A stretch of DNA of 64,000 nt from Ideonella margarita (GCF_038066635.1 NZ_JBBUTI010000011.1:62001-126000), one strand, 5' to 3'. Positions 36,214 through 45,073 are shown, counted from the stretch's first letter. Numbers and translations are program-made. The notes: a model not told the origin generated them from the sequence alone.

Positions 36214-37701
36214 ATGACACAAGTTCTGAACGCCATCAACGCACGCACCGGCGACGTGCTGGGTCACGTCGACGCCACCACCCCGGAAGCACTCGACGCC
36301 CACTGCCGTGCAGCCGCACACGCCTTTGCCGACTGGCAAACCACCACCGGCGAGACCCGCGCCAAGCTGCTGCGCGCGCTGGCCGCCGGCCTGGAAGCCG
36401 AGCGTGAGGTGCTGGTGCCGCTGGCCGACCAGGAAACGGCGCTGGGTGCCGGCCGCCTGAACGGTGAGCTGGACCGCACGGCCTTTCAGCTGCGCCGCTT
36501 TGCCGACATCGCCGAGCGCGGTGAGAGCTTCGCTCGGGTCGACGACCCCGCCGTGGCCGGCCCGCCACCCGCCGGGCACCCGGCCATGCAGCGCTGGAGC
36601 CTGCCGCTGGGCCCGGTGGCCATGTTCAGCGCCAGCAACTTCCCGTTTGCGTTCTCGGTGCTGGGCGGCGACACCGCCTCGGCGCTGGCCGCCGGTTGCC
36701 CCGTGGTGATCAAGGCGCACAGCGGCCACCTGCTGCTGTCTGCGGCCGTGTTCGCGCTGTGCCAACGCGTGCTGAAGGCCGAAGGCCTGCCCGCCGGGTT
36801 GATCGGCATGGTGCAAGGCGGCGGCCGTGATGTGGGTGTGCGCCTGGTGCGCCATCCGGCCATCGCCGCAGGTGCCTTCACCGGCTCCACCCAGGGCGGC
36901 GCGGCACTGGCGGCTGAAGCGGCTGCGCGGCCCCGGCCGATTCCGTTCTTCGGCGAACTGGGCTCGGTCAACCCGGTGGTGGCCACGCCGGCGGAATTGG
37001 CGGCCAACGGCGCTGCCCTGGCCACGACGCTGGCCGGCTCCATCGCGCTGGGCTGCGGACAGTTCTGCACCAACCCGGGCGTGATCGTGCTGATCGATGG
37101 CGACGGCGGCCGAGCGATCAACGACAGCTTTGTCGAGCAGTTGCGCACGGCGCTGGCCACCCAGCAGCCGCACGCCATGCTCACCCGCGCGATGCGCGGC
37201 GCGTTTGAGGCCGGCGTGGGCCACTGGGCAGAAGCTGGCGCCACGCTCTTGCTGAGCGAGCCCGCCGCTGCCGACCAGCCACCGCGCCCGGTGCTGGCGC
37301 AAACCAGCGCGCAGGCCTTCGTGGCCACGCCCGCCCTGCGCGAAGAAGTGTTCGGCCCGAGCAGCCTGGTGGTGCGCGCCGCCGATGTGAGCGAAGCGCT
37401 GCAAGTGCTGCAGGCCGTGGGCGGCTCACTCACGGTGACGCTGTGGGGCACCCATACCGACACCGCTGACCACCGCGCCCTGGTGCGCGGCGCCATGGCC
37501 ATCGCCGGCCGCGTGCTGTTCGCCGGTGTGCCCACCGGCGTGGCCGTGACGGCAGCCCAGCAACACGGCGGCCCGTGGCCCAGCAGCACCCGCCCGGAAA
37601 GCACCTCGGTGGGCGATGCCGCGCTGTCGCGCTTCCTGCGGCCGGTGTGCCTGCAAGACGCACCAGCCTGGCTGCTGCAGCGCGGCGGACGGCCGGTCTG
37701 A
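36214..37701 (+). CDS. 2-oxoglutarate semialdehyde dehydrogenase
   Basis: The 495-residue protein is an aldehyde dehydrogenase with cofactor blocks FSASNFPFAFSV and GCPVVIKAHSGH, general-base Glu in FFGELGSVNPVV, and nucleophilic Cys in GCGQFCTNPG (about residue 285). The FGELGSVNP and CTNPG pattern is typical of the branch that oxidises 2-oxoglutarate semialdehyde in aldarate and pentose oxidation pathways. It completes the route from galactarate or glucarate to 2-oxoglutarate. Confidence 0.88.
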   Translation: MTQVLNAINARTGDVLGHVDATTPEALDAHCRAAAHAFADWQTTTGETRAKLLRALAAGLEAEREVLVPLADQETALGAGRLNGELDRTAFQLRRFADIAERGESFARVDDPAVAGPPPAGHPAMQRWSLPLGPVAMFSASNFPFAFSVLGGDTASALAAGCPVVIKAHSGHLLLSAAVFALCQRVLKAEGLPAGLIGMVQGGGRDVGVRLVRHPAIAAGAFTGSTQGGAALAAEAAARPRPIPFFGELGSVNPVVATPAELAANGAALATTLAGSIALGCGQFCTNPGVIVLIDGDGGRAINDSFVEQLRTALATQQPHAMLTRAMRGAFEAGVGHWAEAGATLLLSEPAAADQPPRPVLAQTSAQAFVATPALREEVFGPSSLVVRAADVSEALQVLQAVGGSLTVTLWGTHTDTADHRALVRGAMAIAGRVLFAGVPTGVAVTAAQQHGGPWPSSTRPESTSVGDAALSRFLRPVCLQDAPAWLLQRGGRPV

Positions 37702-37748
37702 GCACAGGCTGAGCGCGGACAGATACACCACAACACACAGGAGACAGC

Positions 37749-38735
37749 ATGACCACCACACGCCGCCGATTTCTCGCCTGCACCGCCCTGACGGCAGGCA
37801 CGGGCCTGTCGCTCAACGCCCTGGCCGTGGAGCAGGCCGCCCCGGCCTGGCCCACCAAGCCGATCCGCATCATCGTGCCTTACACGCCGGGTGGCTCCTC
37901 GGACATCATCGCCCGCGCCTTGGCAACGCCGTTGCAGCAGGCGCTGGGCCAGACCGTCATCGTCGAGAACAAGCCCGGCGCCAATGGCAATACCGGGGCA
38001 GACGCGGTGGCCAAGGCGAACGACGACCATACCCTGCTGCTGTGTGATGTGGGGGCGCTGGCCATCTCTGCGTCGGTCTACAAGCGCCTGCCGTTTGACC
38101 CCGCGAAAGACCTGCGCGGCGTGACGATGCTGGCCTACTCGCCGCACCTGCTGGTGGTGCACCCGTCGGTCAAGGCCAACAACCTCAAGGAGCTGGTGGC
38201 ACTGTCCCAGCGCGAGCCGCTGAACTTCGCCGTCACCGCCATCGGCAGTGCACCGCACCTGGCCGGCGCAGCCGTCGAGCAGGCCACCGGCGCCAGCTGG
38301 CAGTACATCCCGTACAAAGGCGGCTCGCAATCGATTCAGGACACCATCGCCGGCCAGACGCAGGTCTTGATGAACGGCATGCTGGCCACCCTGCCCCATG
38401 TGCAGAGCGGCAAGCTAAAGGTGATCGGCGTGTCCAAATCAAGCCGGGTGCCGCTGCTGGCCCAGGTGCCCACCGTCGCCGAGCAAGGCGTGACCGGATT
38501 CGAGTCAGGCACCTGGCAAGGCCTGCTGGTGCCACGCAACTTTCCGGCTCCGGCGCTGCAGAAGTTGTCGGCCGAGCTGACCCGCATCATCCGCTCGCCC
38601 GAGGTGCGCGAACGGCTGGTGGCGCAAGGCGCCGAGGTCTACACCATGACGCCCCAGGAGTTCAGCGGCTTTTTCAGCCAGCAGCGCCAGACCTGGGCCA
38701 GCGTGGTGAAGAAGGGCAACATCAGCGCAGAGTGA
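37749..38735 (+). CDS. Bug-type solute receptor
   Basis: The 328-residue receptor has an N-terminal TTRRRFLACTAL stretch that may be a Tat signal, followed by the family blocks IRIIVPYTPGGSSDIIAR, VIVENKPGANGNTGAD and IPYKGGSQSIQD. It is the last gene of the aldarate plus-strand run and the third Bug receptor in 9 kb. Aligned with the others it keeps the same pocket-forming blocks but differs around them, so a different ligand is possible. Confidence 0.85.
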   Translation: MTTTRRRFLACTALTAGTGLSLNALAVEQAAPAWPTKPIRIIVPYTPGGSSDIIARALATPLQQALGQTVIVENKPGANGNTGADAVAKANDDHTLLLCDVGALAISASVYKRLPFDPAKDLRGVTMLAYSPHLLVVHPSVKANNLKELVALSQREPLNFAVTAIGSAPHLAGAAVEQATGASWQYIPYKGGSQSIQDTIAGQTQVLMNGMLATLPHVQSGKLKVIGVSKSSRVPLLAQVPTVAEQGVTGFESGTWQGLLVPRNFPAPALQKLSAELTRIIRSPEVRERLVAQGAEVYTMTPQEFSGFFSQQRQTWASVVKKGNISAE

Positions 38736-38973
38736 GGCCCCAGGGCCCAGCTCAACCCGGCGCGCCTGTGCGCTGGCGAACAGCACCGCGCGCCTGGACG
38801 ACAGAGACGCAAGGACACCGGGAAGCAGGCCACCAGCCTGCGCGCCTCGTCGGGTCGGTTCGATGGCGCACCCCGATCACGGGCCGCGCCTGAAGGGCGG
38901 TGGCTGGAGGTGCAGGTGTTGTGGCGCTGAAGCGGCCGACGCAGAAGCGGACGCAGAAAAGGGCCGGACAAAG

Positions 38974-39004
38974 AAAAACGGCCTGACGTTGCCGTCAGGC
39001 CGTT
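38974..39004 (-). terminator. Terminator of tRNA-Lys(CTT) copy 1
   Basis: A 12-bp perfect stem (38977-38988 with 38993-39004, loop TTGC) is followed on the minus strand by a TTTTT run (38978-38974). It lies 21 bases after the tRNA 3' end. Confidence 0.8.
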
Positions 39005-39024
39005 GATCTTCAACACGATATGTT

Positions 39025-39100
39025 TGGTGGGCCCTGAGTGACTCGAACACTCGACCTACGGATTAAGAGTCCGCTGCTCTACCAACTGAGCTAAGAGCCC
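39025..39100 (-). tRNA. tRNA-Lys (anticodon CTT), copy 1
   Basis: The 76-base gene encodes its own CCA end. It folds into a cloverleaf with acceptor GGGCTCT/AGGGCCC (one G-U pair), D-loop GTTGGTAGAGC, anticodon loop with CTT between T and A, and T stem GAGTG/CACTC. The sequence is identical to the copy at 46918-46993. Confidence 0.95.
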
Positions 39101-39152
39101 TTCTTTTGGAAGGGAGTGCATTGCTGCACATCACCAAATTCTTTTTGAAAGC

Positions 39153-39186
39153 CGCGTGGTTATTTGCAAATCACGCGTCCCGTCAA
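39153..39186 (-). promoter_or_regulatory. Possible promoter and inverted repeat for tRNA-Lys copy 1
   Basis: On the minus strand TTGACG (39186-39181) is followed after 17 bases by a poor -10 (ATAACC). The same stretch holds an inverted repeat, CGCGTG (39153-39158) and CACGCG (39172-39177) around the palindrome ATTTGCAAAT (39162-39171). The -35 fits well; the -10 is weak. Confidence 0.35.
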
Positions 39187-39259
39187 GCCTTGCATTCTAG
39201 GACAGATTCAGCAGCTTTGGCAAGCCCCCGCCGAATATTTCGTGTCGAACCGATCTGGC

Positions 39260-39856
39260 TCAGCGCGAGACCACCACGCTGCCTGACAACAGCAGCTCGC
39301 TGAGCAAGGCCCGGCAATCGGCCACGGGCAAGCCGCTGGCCGCAGCGAGGCTGCGCACACCCATCGGACGCACGCTGAGCATGTTGACGACCCGCAGCAT
39401 CGGCAGCCCGGGCGCAAGGGCGTCGTCCGGCGGCCAGGACGCCAGTGAAAAGCGGCGATGGCTTTCCGCCACCAAGGCCGCCACATGGCGCTGCTGTTGG
39501 TGGCGGTGAATCACCTCGGCCACCAACCTGAAGGTGGCGTACGACAGGGGCCGCAGCATCACCACCACGCCCGCCGTCGGCACCAGTTCGCCCGGGTCGA
39601 GCACCACCACCGGCAAGGCTTGGCGCTGTCTCCACCAGGAGCGTTGCCTGGCAGCCATGGGCGGCGACACCCGGACATCCACCGGCCCCTTGTCCACCAA
39701 CTGCCAGCGGGCACCGTGGTCTTCAAACAGGTGGTGCACAAAAGTACCGAAGGTCCTGGCATCCGCGGCCGTCAAACCTTCCAGTTGCACGCGCATGGGC
39801 GGCAGTGCCGGGCCGGGCCAGATGGCGGGCCCATCTCGCTCAATGGAATAGGTCAT
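39260..39856 (-). CDS. Paralogue of the unknown conservon-like protein
   Basis: The protein has 198 residues from ATG 39856 (MTYSIERDG); ATG 39862 and upstream codons to 39904 are alternatives. It matches the protein at 25869-26786 over its length: RWQLVDKGPVDVRVSP and LPVVVLDP align with RWILASAPPADACIV and PFRVWLFDP. The C-terminus (VRSLAAASGLPVADCRALL, LLLSGSVVV) has the same winged-helix-like spacing. It overlaps the end of the SDR-like gene by 17 bases, making it the third gene of a coupled operon. No GTPase or roadblock gene is beside this copy, so it may work with those at 26.8-28.2 kb. Confidence 0.6.
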   Translation of the reverse strand: MTYSIERDGPAIWPGPALPPMRVQLEGLTAADARTFGTFVHHLFEDHGARWQLVDKGPVDVRVSPPMAARQRSWWRQRQALPVVVLDPGELVPTAGVVVMLRPLSYATFRLVAEVIHRHQQQRHVAALVAESHRRFSLASWPPDDALAPGLPMLRVVNMLSVRPMGVRSLAAASGLPVADCRALLSELLLSGSVVVSR

Positions 39857-40700
39857 GCACATCCACTTCGTCGGGCAGCGGCTGGCGCTGCGGGCGCGTC
39901 TCATCGGCGTCGACCCGCCCGGCCTGTTTCACCGGCCATCGGGCACGACACCACAAGGCAGCTCGCGTCCCCAGGGTTTGCTGGATGAGCTGGCCGGCCC
40001 GGTGCTGCCAACCCGGCGTCAGGTGGGCCGCCGGGGAGCGCGCGCGCACCGCCTGGCGCAGCAGCTGAGCCACCATGGCGAGCCCCATGCCGGGTTTCTC
40101 GCCGAAGGCCCGGCGGTACGGGAATCGACCGGGCGGCGGCATGCCAATCTGCACCACGTGCACGCCAAATGGCAGCAGCTCCATGCGCAGGCAGGCCAGC
40201 CACACCGTCAGCGCGCTCTGGCTGGCCGTAACCCAGGCCGATTGCGGCGTGGTGCCGGCCCGCATCGCACCACTCACCTGCACGATGCGGCCTCGGCCCT
40301 GGGCACGCATGGCCGGCAACAAGAGCTGAACCAGTTGGGTCAAGCCCAGAAAGTGCCGCTCGCAGGCCAGGCCGCCGCGGCTGGCGACGCAGCCGCGCTC
40401 ATGCGGATGAACGTCGATGGCCGCGCGGATGTCCACATCGGCGGCCGCGCAATGCACCAGCACCTCGACCGCCGGATGCAGCATGCCGAGCAGGCGCGAC
40501 AACCCGAACACATCGCTGTCGCAGGCCGGATCCAGTTGCACCGGCGTGGCGCCCATGCGCCGCAGCACGCCCAGGTAATTCGGCGAATGGCCGGTGGCAT
40601 ACACATGGAAGCCGTCGTCCATCAAGGTGCGAACCACCGTCTGGCCCAGCACCGAATCAGCCCCCAGCACCACCGCCGCGCGCGCGCCCTGGGTCATCAT
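39840..40700 (-). CDS. SDR-fold protein lacking catalytic Tyr/Lys
   Basis: The 286-residue protein starts with a Rossmann motif VVLGADSVLG in place of TGxxxGxG. The YxxxK region reads AWVTASQSAL (about 155-164): Trp/Val at the Tyr position and Gln or Ser at the Lys position. The Ser region (VQVSGAMRAG) is kept. It is a paralogue of the protein at 3529-4407, with shared blocks VYAT, LR.MGAT/LR.LGAT and LS.LL..LH. Its start overlaps the stop of the haem-oxygenase-like gene (ATGA). A regulatory, redox- or nucleotide-sensing role is more likely than classical dehydrogenase activity (inference). Confidence 0.7.
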   Translation of the reverse strand: MMTQGARAAVVLGADSVLGQTVVRTLMDDGFHVYATGHSPNYLGVLRRMGATPVQLDPACDSDVFGLSRLLGMLHPAVEVLVHCAAADVDIRAAIDVHPHERGCVASRGGLACERHFLGLTQLVQLLLPAMRAQGRGRIVQVSGAMRAGTTPQSAWVTASQSALTVWLACLRMELLPFGVHVVQIGMPPPGRFPYRRAFGEKPGMGLAMVAQLLRQAVRARSPAAHLTPGWQHRAGQLIQQTLGTRAALWCRARWPVKQAGRVDADETRPQRQPLPDEVDVHDLFH

Positions 40701-41335
40701 GGCCGCTCCGGCAAGGCGTCGATGAACAACGAGAAGGCGCGGCAGGCGGCTTGGGCCATGCAGTCCAGCTCTTGCTGGCTGTAAAGCAGACCGTTCAAGG
40801 TGTGGCTCCAGCCCTGGAAGTGGATGCGCAACGAACCCACATGCTGGAAGTAGCGCGACGCTGTCACCCGCTCATCGCCGCTGCGCGCCAGTTGATCGGC
40901 CAGGAAGGTCGCACCGAACGTCGAGCCCATCATCACGTACTGCAAGCCCAGGCAGTCGATCATGCCGGTGGCCAGGCCCGCCGGCCGCATCGACAGCTCA
41001 GGCACAGGCGACACCTCCACGGACGCGAGCTGATGCAGGTCTTCACGCAGCCAGTCGCTCCAGGGCTGGGTGGGCACCCCCAAGGCCTGCGACAGATCAC
41101 AGCCGTGGGCGTCCAGCGCCTGCTCGATCAGCTGGACAGGGCGCTGCAAGGACAGCAGTGCCAGCTTCAGATCAGCGGCGCTGCAATCAGGCTCCTGCAG
41201 GCGGCGCATGGCTGCATGGGCGTCAAGTTGGGTATGGAAGGGCACGGTGGCGAGGCGCAGCACTTGCAAGGCATGCCCACGAAACTGGGATGCGCCCTTG
41301 ACGGGCGAAGGCTGAAGCAGAGAGCCATGTGTCAT
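40697..41335 (-). CDS. Haem-oxygenase-like protein
   Basis: The 212-residue all-helical protein has the haem-oxygenase layout: a possible proximal His in LRLATVPFHTQLD (His34), the distal helix motif YVMMGSTFGATFLA (133-146, compare YVLEGSTLGG in bacterial enzymes), and FQHVGSLRIHFQGW near the C-terminus. Bacterial relatives open haem to biliverdin, often for bacteriophytochromes. No phytochrome or haem uptake gene is present here; it is instead first of an operon with the SDR-like protein and the conservon-like protein. It could therefore be a sensor rather than an enzyme. Confidence 0.6.
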   Translation of the reverse strand: MTHGSLLQPSPVKGASQFRGHALQVLRLATVPFHTQLDAHAAMRRLQEPDCSAADLKLALLSLQRPVQLIEQALDAHGCDLSQALGVPTQPWSDWLREDLHQLASVEVSPVPELSMRPAGLATGMIDCLGLQYVMMGSTFGATFLADQLARSGDERVTASRYFQHVGSLRIHFQGWSHTLNGLLYSQQELDCMAQAACRAFSLFIDALPERP

Positions 41336-41568
41336 GGATGGGCGTCGCTGGACGTCAGATTGAAACTACAACCGGAAGTCTCCGCGCCTGCCTTCCCGTA
41401 CACCTTCAGCCCACCTTAATTCCATCTGAATTCAGCAGCACGCGCGCCGCAAACCCGGACAAACAGATCGATCGATCGAGGACCGCTGCTATCACGGCCC
41501 TGATTGCCTCTTTGAGCGGCCACCACCCGTCTAACCTGCCGAAATACAAATCGCCGGGCCCGCGCGCC

Positions 41569-43080
41569 ATGTTTCTCAAATCCATCGCTGCTGTCCCCCG
41601 CTCGCCGCTGGCGCTGCTGATGCTGCTGCATGCCGCTGCATCGCTATGGTCGGCATGGGGCGGACCTGCCACTTCATTGGGCTGGCTGGTGGGCACTTGC
41701 GCGCCGCTGGCGTTCTGGCTGCGTGGCCGTACCTGGCCTCGTCAGGGGGCTGATGCGCCAGTAGGGCTGGCGCTGGCAGGTACCCTGCCGTGCTGGCTGA
41801 TACTGGGCAGCGGGCAAGCCGGCTACCTGGTGATGGCCATGGGCGTGCTGAGCGTCATGCCGAGCTTGCAGCAAATGGGCCTGCAAGTGGCTGCCGGGGT
41901 GTGGCTGGCGGCCGCGCCCGTGGTGCTGACGATGACCGGTGCGCTGCCCGGTGACCCGACCGCGATGGCCCTCTGGCTGCCCAGCCTGGCCGTGCTGGCG
42001 CAGGCCTTGTGGCTGTCGGTGGCCACGGCCCGGGCCCGACTTCGCGACGACGAACGGCGCGACGTCGACTTCCTGGTCAAGGCCATGGGCCGGGGTGAGC
42101 AGATCCGGCTGAACCTGGGCGCCGTGCGCGCGGAAACCGAGCTAGGCAAGAAGCTGAAAAGCGTGCAGGAGCGCATGGCGCTGGCCGTGACGGCCGCCTC
42201 CCAGGCCTCGCAGGGTGTGCGCAATGCCTCCGGTGACATCAGCTACAACAGCCGCGCCCTGGGCGACGGCGCCGAACTCACCGCGACTGAACTGCGTGAG
42301 GGCGCGATGAGCCTGGAGCAGATCTCGATGATCGTGGGGGAGAGCGCCGACGCGGCCACCGCGGCCCGGCAGGTCTCGGACGAAGCGCTCGGCCGTGCGG
42401 AAGCCGGTGCCGAGCTGTTCAGCCAGGTCATGACCAAGATGCAGGCCATCCATGCCGACTCGGGCAAGATCGCCGAGATCGTCACGCTGATCGACGGCAT
42501 CGCTTTTCAGACCAACATCCTGGCCTTGAACGCCGCGGTCGAGGCCGCCCGTGCAGGCGAAGCCGGGCGCGGGTTTTCGGTGGTGGCCAGCGAAGTGCGG
42601 GCATTGGCCAAACGTGCAGCCGCCGGCGCGTCAGACATCCGCGCGCTGATCCAGAACTCGATGAACACCATCGACGAAGGCACCAAGCTGGTCAAGTCAG
42701 CTGACCTCACGATGGGCCAGATCCTCAACTCGGTGCAACAGGTGGGTCAAGCCTTCGAAACCTTGTCCGCCGACACGCGCGAGCATGCAGGCAGCATCGC
42801 CAGCGTCACCGCGTCGATGCAGAAACTGAATCAGCAGTCAGCCATGAACGCCGTGATGGCGCGTGACCTGACCCGCATTGCCGCCAATCTGGGCGAGCAG
42901 GGCAAGGAGCTGGAAACCGTGCTCGGCAGCTTCCAGCTGGACGCGGTGACCTACGAAACCGCGCCACGCACGCTGGCCGAGGCAGCAGCTGAGCCAGCTG
43001 CACCCAACGCGCCGGCGGTAAGCGCACCAAAGGCCGCGCCCGCGGCTGACAACCCGAACGCCAACGTCGAATTCTTCTGA
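41569..43080 (+). CDS. Methyl-accepting chemotaxis protein with six-segment membrane domain
   Basis: The protein has 503 residues from ATG 41569; the open frame to 41329 has no similarity and overlaps the divergent gene. The N-terminal 190 residues hold about six hydrophobic segments and no periplasmic ligand domain. The signalling tip IDGIAFQTNILALNAAVEAA sits near residue 306. An Ala/Pro-rich tail ends in NVEFF, reminiscent of the CheR-tethering pentapeptide (NWETF type) of other receptors. It is divergent from the haem-oxygenase-like operon across 233 bases in which I see no clear promoter. Confidence 0.85.
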   Translation: MFLKSIAAVPRSPLALLMLLHAAASLWSAWGGPATSLGWLVGTCAPLAFWLRGRTWPRQGADAPVGLALAGTLPCWLILGSGQAGYLVMAMGVLSVMPSLQQMGLQVAAGVWLAAAPVVLTMTGALPGDPTAMALWLPSLAVLAQALWLSVATARARLRDDERRDVDFLVKAMGRGEQIRLNLGAVRAETELGKKLKSVQERMALAVTAASQASQGVRNASGDISYNSRALGDGAELTATELREGAMSLEQISMIVGESADAATAARQVSDEALGRAEAGAELFSQVMTKMQAIHADSGKIAEIVTLIDGIAFQTNILALNAAVEAARAGEAGRGFSVVASEVRALAKRAAAGASDIRALIQNSMNTIDEGTKLVKSADLTMGQILNSVQQVGQAFETLSADTREHAGSIASVTASMQKLNQQSAMNAVMARDLTRIAANLGEQGKELETVLGSFQLDAVTYETAPRTLAEAAAEPAAPNAPAVSAPKAAPAADNPNANVEFF

Positions 43081-43095
43081 CTCAACGGGCCCGGT

Positions 43096-45069
43096 TCAGG
43101 CCGGCAATTTGAACGCGTTGACCGCACTGGCGAGCTGCTGTGCATGCTGGCGCATCGCTGACGACGCTGCCGCCGTCTGCTCCACCAGCGCCGCGTTCTG
43201 CTGGGTCATCTGGTCCAGCTCATTGATGGCCAGGCCCACCTGGGCGATGCCGGACGATTGCTCATGCGCGCCCGTGGCGATGGCTTGCAGCAGCTGACCG
43301 ACGTGGCCCGTGCTGTCGACGATCGCCTTCATGGTGGTGCCGGCTTCATGGACGATGCGGTTGCCCACCTCAACGCGCTCACCGCTGCTGAGGATCAGCT
43401 GCTTGATCTCGCGGGCGGCGTCGGCGCTGCGCTGCGCCAGTGAACGCACCTCGCTGGCCACGACGGCAAAGCCGCGCCCTTGTTCACCCGCCCGGGCCGC
43501 CTCGACGGCCGCATTGAGGGCGAGGATGTTGGTCTGGAACGCGATGCCGTCGATCACGCCGATGATTTCACCGATGCGCCGGCTGGATTCCTGGATCTCC
43601 GACATCGTGCCGACCACCTGGCTGATCACCTGCCCGCCCTGGCGCGCCAGATTCACATTGTCGGTCGCCACACCCGCAGCCTTGGCAGCGCCGTCGGTGG
43701 TGCTCGCCACGGTGGTGCCGATCTGCTCCATCGCCGACGCCGTTTCTTCCAGGTTGGCGGCCGCTTGCTCGGTGCGCTGAGACAGATCCATGCTGCCGGT
43801 GGCCACCTCGTTCGCGGCGTTGATGATCGACTCCGACGCCTCGCGCACTTCACGCACGGTCGAGCGCAGCGAAGTCTGCATGTTGGCCAGCGCACCGATC
43901 AGGATGGCGGTTTCGTCCTTGCCCTTCGGGATCAAGGTGTCGGTCAAGTCACCGGCGGCCATGGCATGCATGCGCCGCACGATGGTCTTCATGCCCGACT
44001 GCATGACGCGGAAGAAGCTGTAGAAGAAATAGAGGCCACCCGCCAGCAGCACCAACACCACGCTCAACCCCATCACGGTGCGCTGCACAAACCGATCGGC
44101 ACGCGCCTTCAGCAAGGTATCAAGCTCAGCGGCAATGGCACGCTGTGTCTGGCCGAGCTCCTTGATGGCCACGGTCGCATCCTTGACCAGCGACGCTGAC
44201 AGTGCTGCATCGGGCGCAGGATCTTTCAATACCGCCTCTGCGGCCTTCAGGTAGTTGCGCGCGCCAGTCAGGCCTTGCGCCAGCTTGAACCGCTCCAGGC
44301 TGGGGTTGAAGCTGATGGCGTGCCGGAGGTCTTCCTCCACTTTCGCGAGGGTGGCACGGTCGATCGCCAGGCGGGTGGCCCCGACCATCAGCTGCGGCGC
44401 CTGCGGCGTCTTGATGTAGCTGGCCACGGCACCCCGCGTCAGACCCATGCCCTCCAGCATGTCGGGCAGGTGCACGGTGGAGGCCAACATCAGGTAGTAG
44501 GTATCGCCTTCGGGATCGAGCGCCAGGCCGCTTTCATCGACCAGATGCTGGGTCAGCTCACCGAGCGCCAGGCTCAGCGCCACGAAGGGCTTGCGCACTT
44601 CATCGGCACTCAGGCCGGCGGCCTGGTTCGCCGTCGCCTGACGCGCCTCCGCCACCGCCTTCCAGTGGTCATCAGCGCCCCCCAGGCTGGCAAGCTTCGG
44701 CTTGCCTTCCGCGTCCAAGGCGTCCAACGCCTGCTGGAAGGCTGCCCGGATGGCCGGCAGATCGGGTCGCTCGACGCCGTTGGCCTGGTCGATCAAGCCA
44801 CGCCGCAGCAGTTGGGTGGCCTCGGTGGCCGGTATCACCAGCTGGATCGCGGCCAGACCGGTGCGCTCAGCCTCGGTGGCTTGCCAGGCCGCACGGCGGT
44901 CTGCCACAAGAACGGCCAGCGTCAGGAGCATCGGCAGCACCAGGAACGTCAGGATGACGGCCGCCTTGGCCGGAAACCGCAGGTTCCTGAAGAAGTACAC
45001 ACCCGGGCGCAAGAGCAAGGGCGTACTGGCGGCAGAAGGCTTTCGGGCAGGCGAGTTCGATGAGGTCAT
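43096..45069 (-). CDS. Methyl-accepting chemotaxis protein with large periplasmic domain
   Basis: The 657-residue protein has a first transmembrane segment at about 35-58, a roughly 270-residue periplasmic helical domain (with LDPEGDTYYLMLAS), a second segment at about 330-352, and a HAMP domain. The MCP signalling region has the tip IDGIAFQTNILALNAAVEAA and ends in VNAFKLPA, without a CheR-type pentapeptide. It converges on the previous receptor gene and is followed upstream on the same strand by a third receptor. The ligand is unknown. Confidence 0.9.
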   Translation of the reverse strand: MTSSNSPARKPSAASTPLLLRPGVYFFRNLRFPAKAAVILTFLVLPMLLTLAVLVADRRAAWQATEAERTGLAAIQLVIPATEATQLLRRGLIDQANGVERPDLPAIRAAFQQALDALDAEGKPKLASLGGADDHWKAVAEARQATANQAAGLSADEVRKPFVALSLALGELTQHLVDESGLALDPEGDTYYLMLASTVHLPDMLEGMGLTRGAVASYIKTPQAPQLMVGATRLAIDRATLAKVEEDLRHAISFNPSLERFKLAQGLTGARNYLKAAEAVLKDPAPDAALSASLVKDATVAIKELGQTQRAIAAELDTLLKARADRFVQRTVMGLSVVLVLLAGGLYFFYSFFRVMQSGMKTIVRRMHAMAAGDLTDTLIPKGKDETAILIGALANMQTSLRSTVREVREASESIINAANEVATGSMDLSQRTEQAAANLEETASAMEQIGTTVASTTDGAAKAAGVATDNVNLARQGGQVISQVVGTMSEIQESSRRIGEIIGVIDGIAFQTNILALNAAVEAARAGEQGRGFAVVASEVRSLAQRSADAAREIKQLILSSGERVEVGNRIVHEAGTTMKAIVDSTGHVGQLLQAIATGAHEQSSGIAQVGLAINELDQMTQQNAALVEQTAAASSAMRQHAQQLASAVNAFKLPA

Positions 45070-45073
45070 GGCG

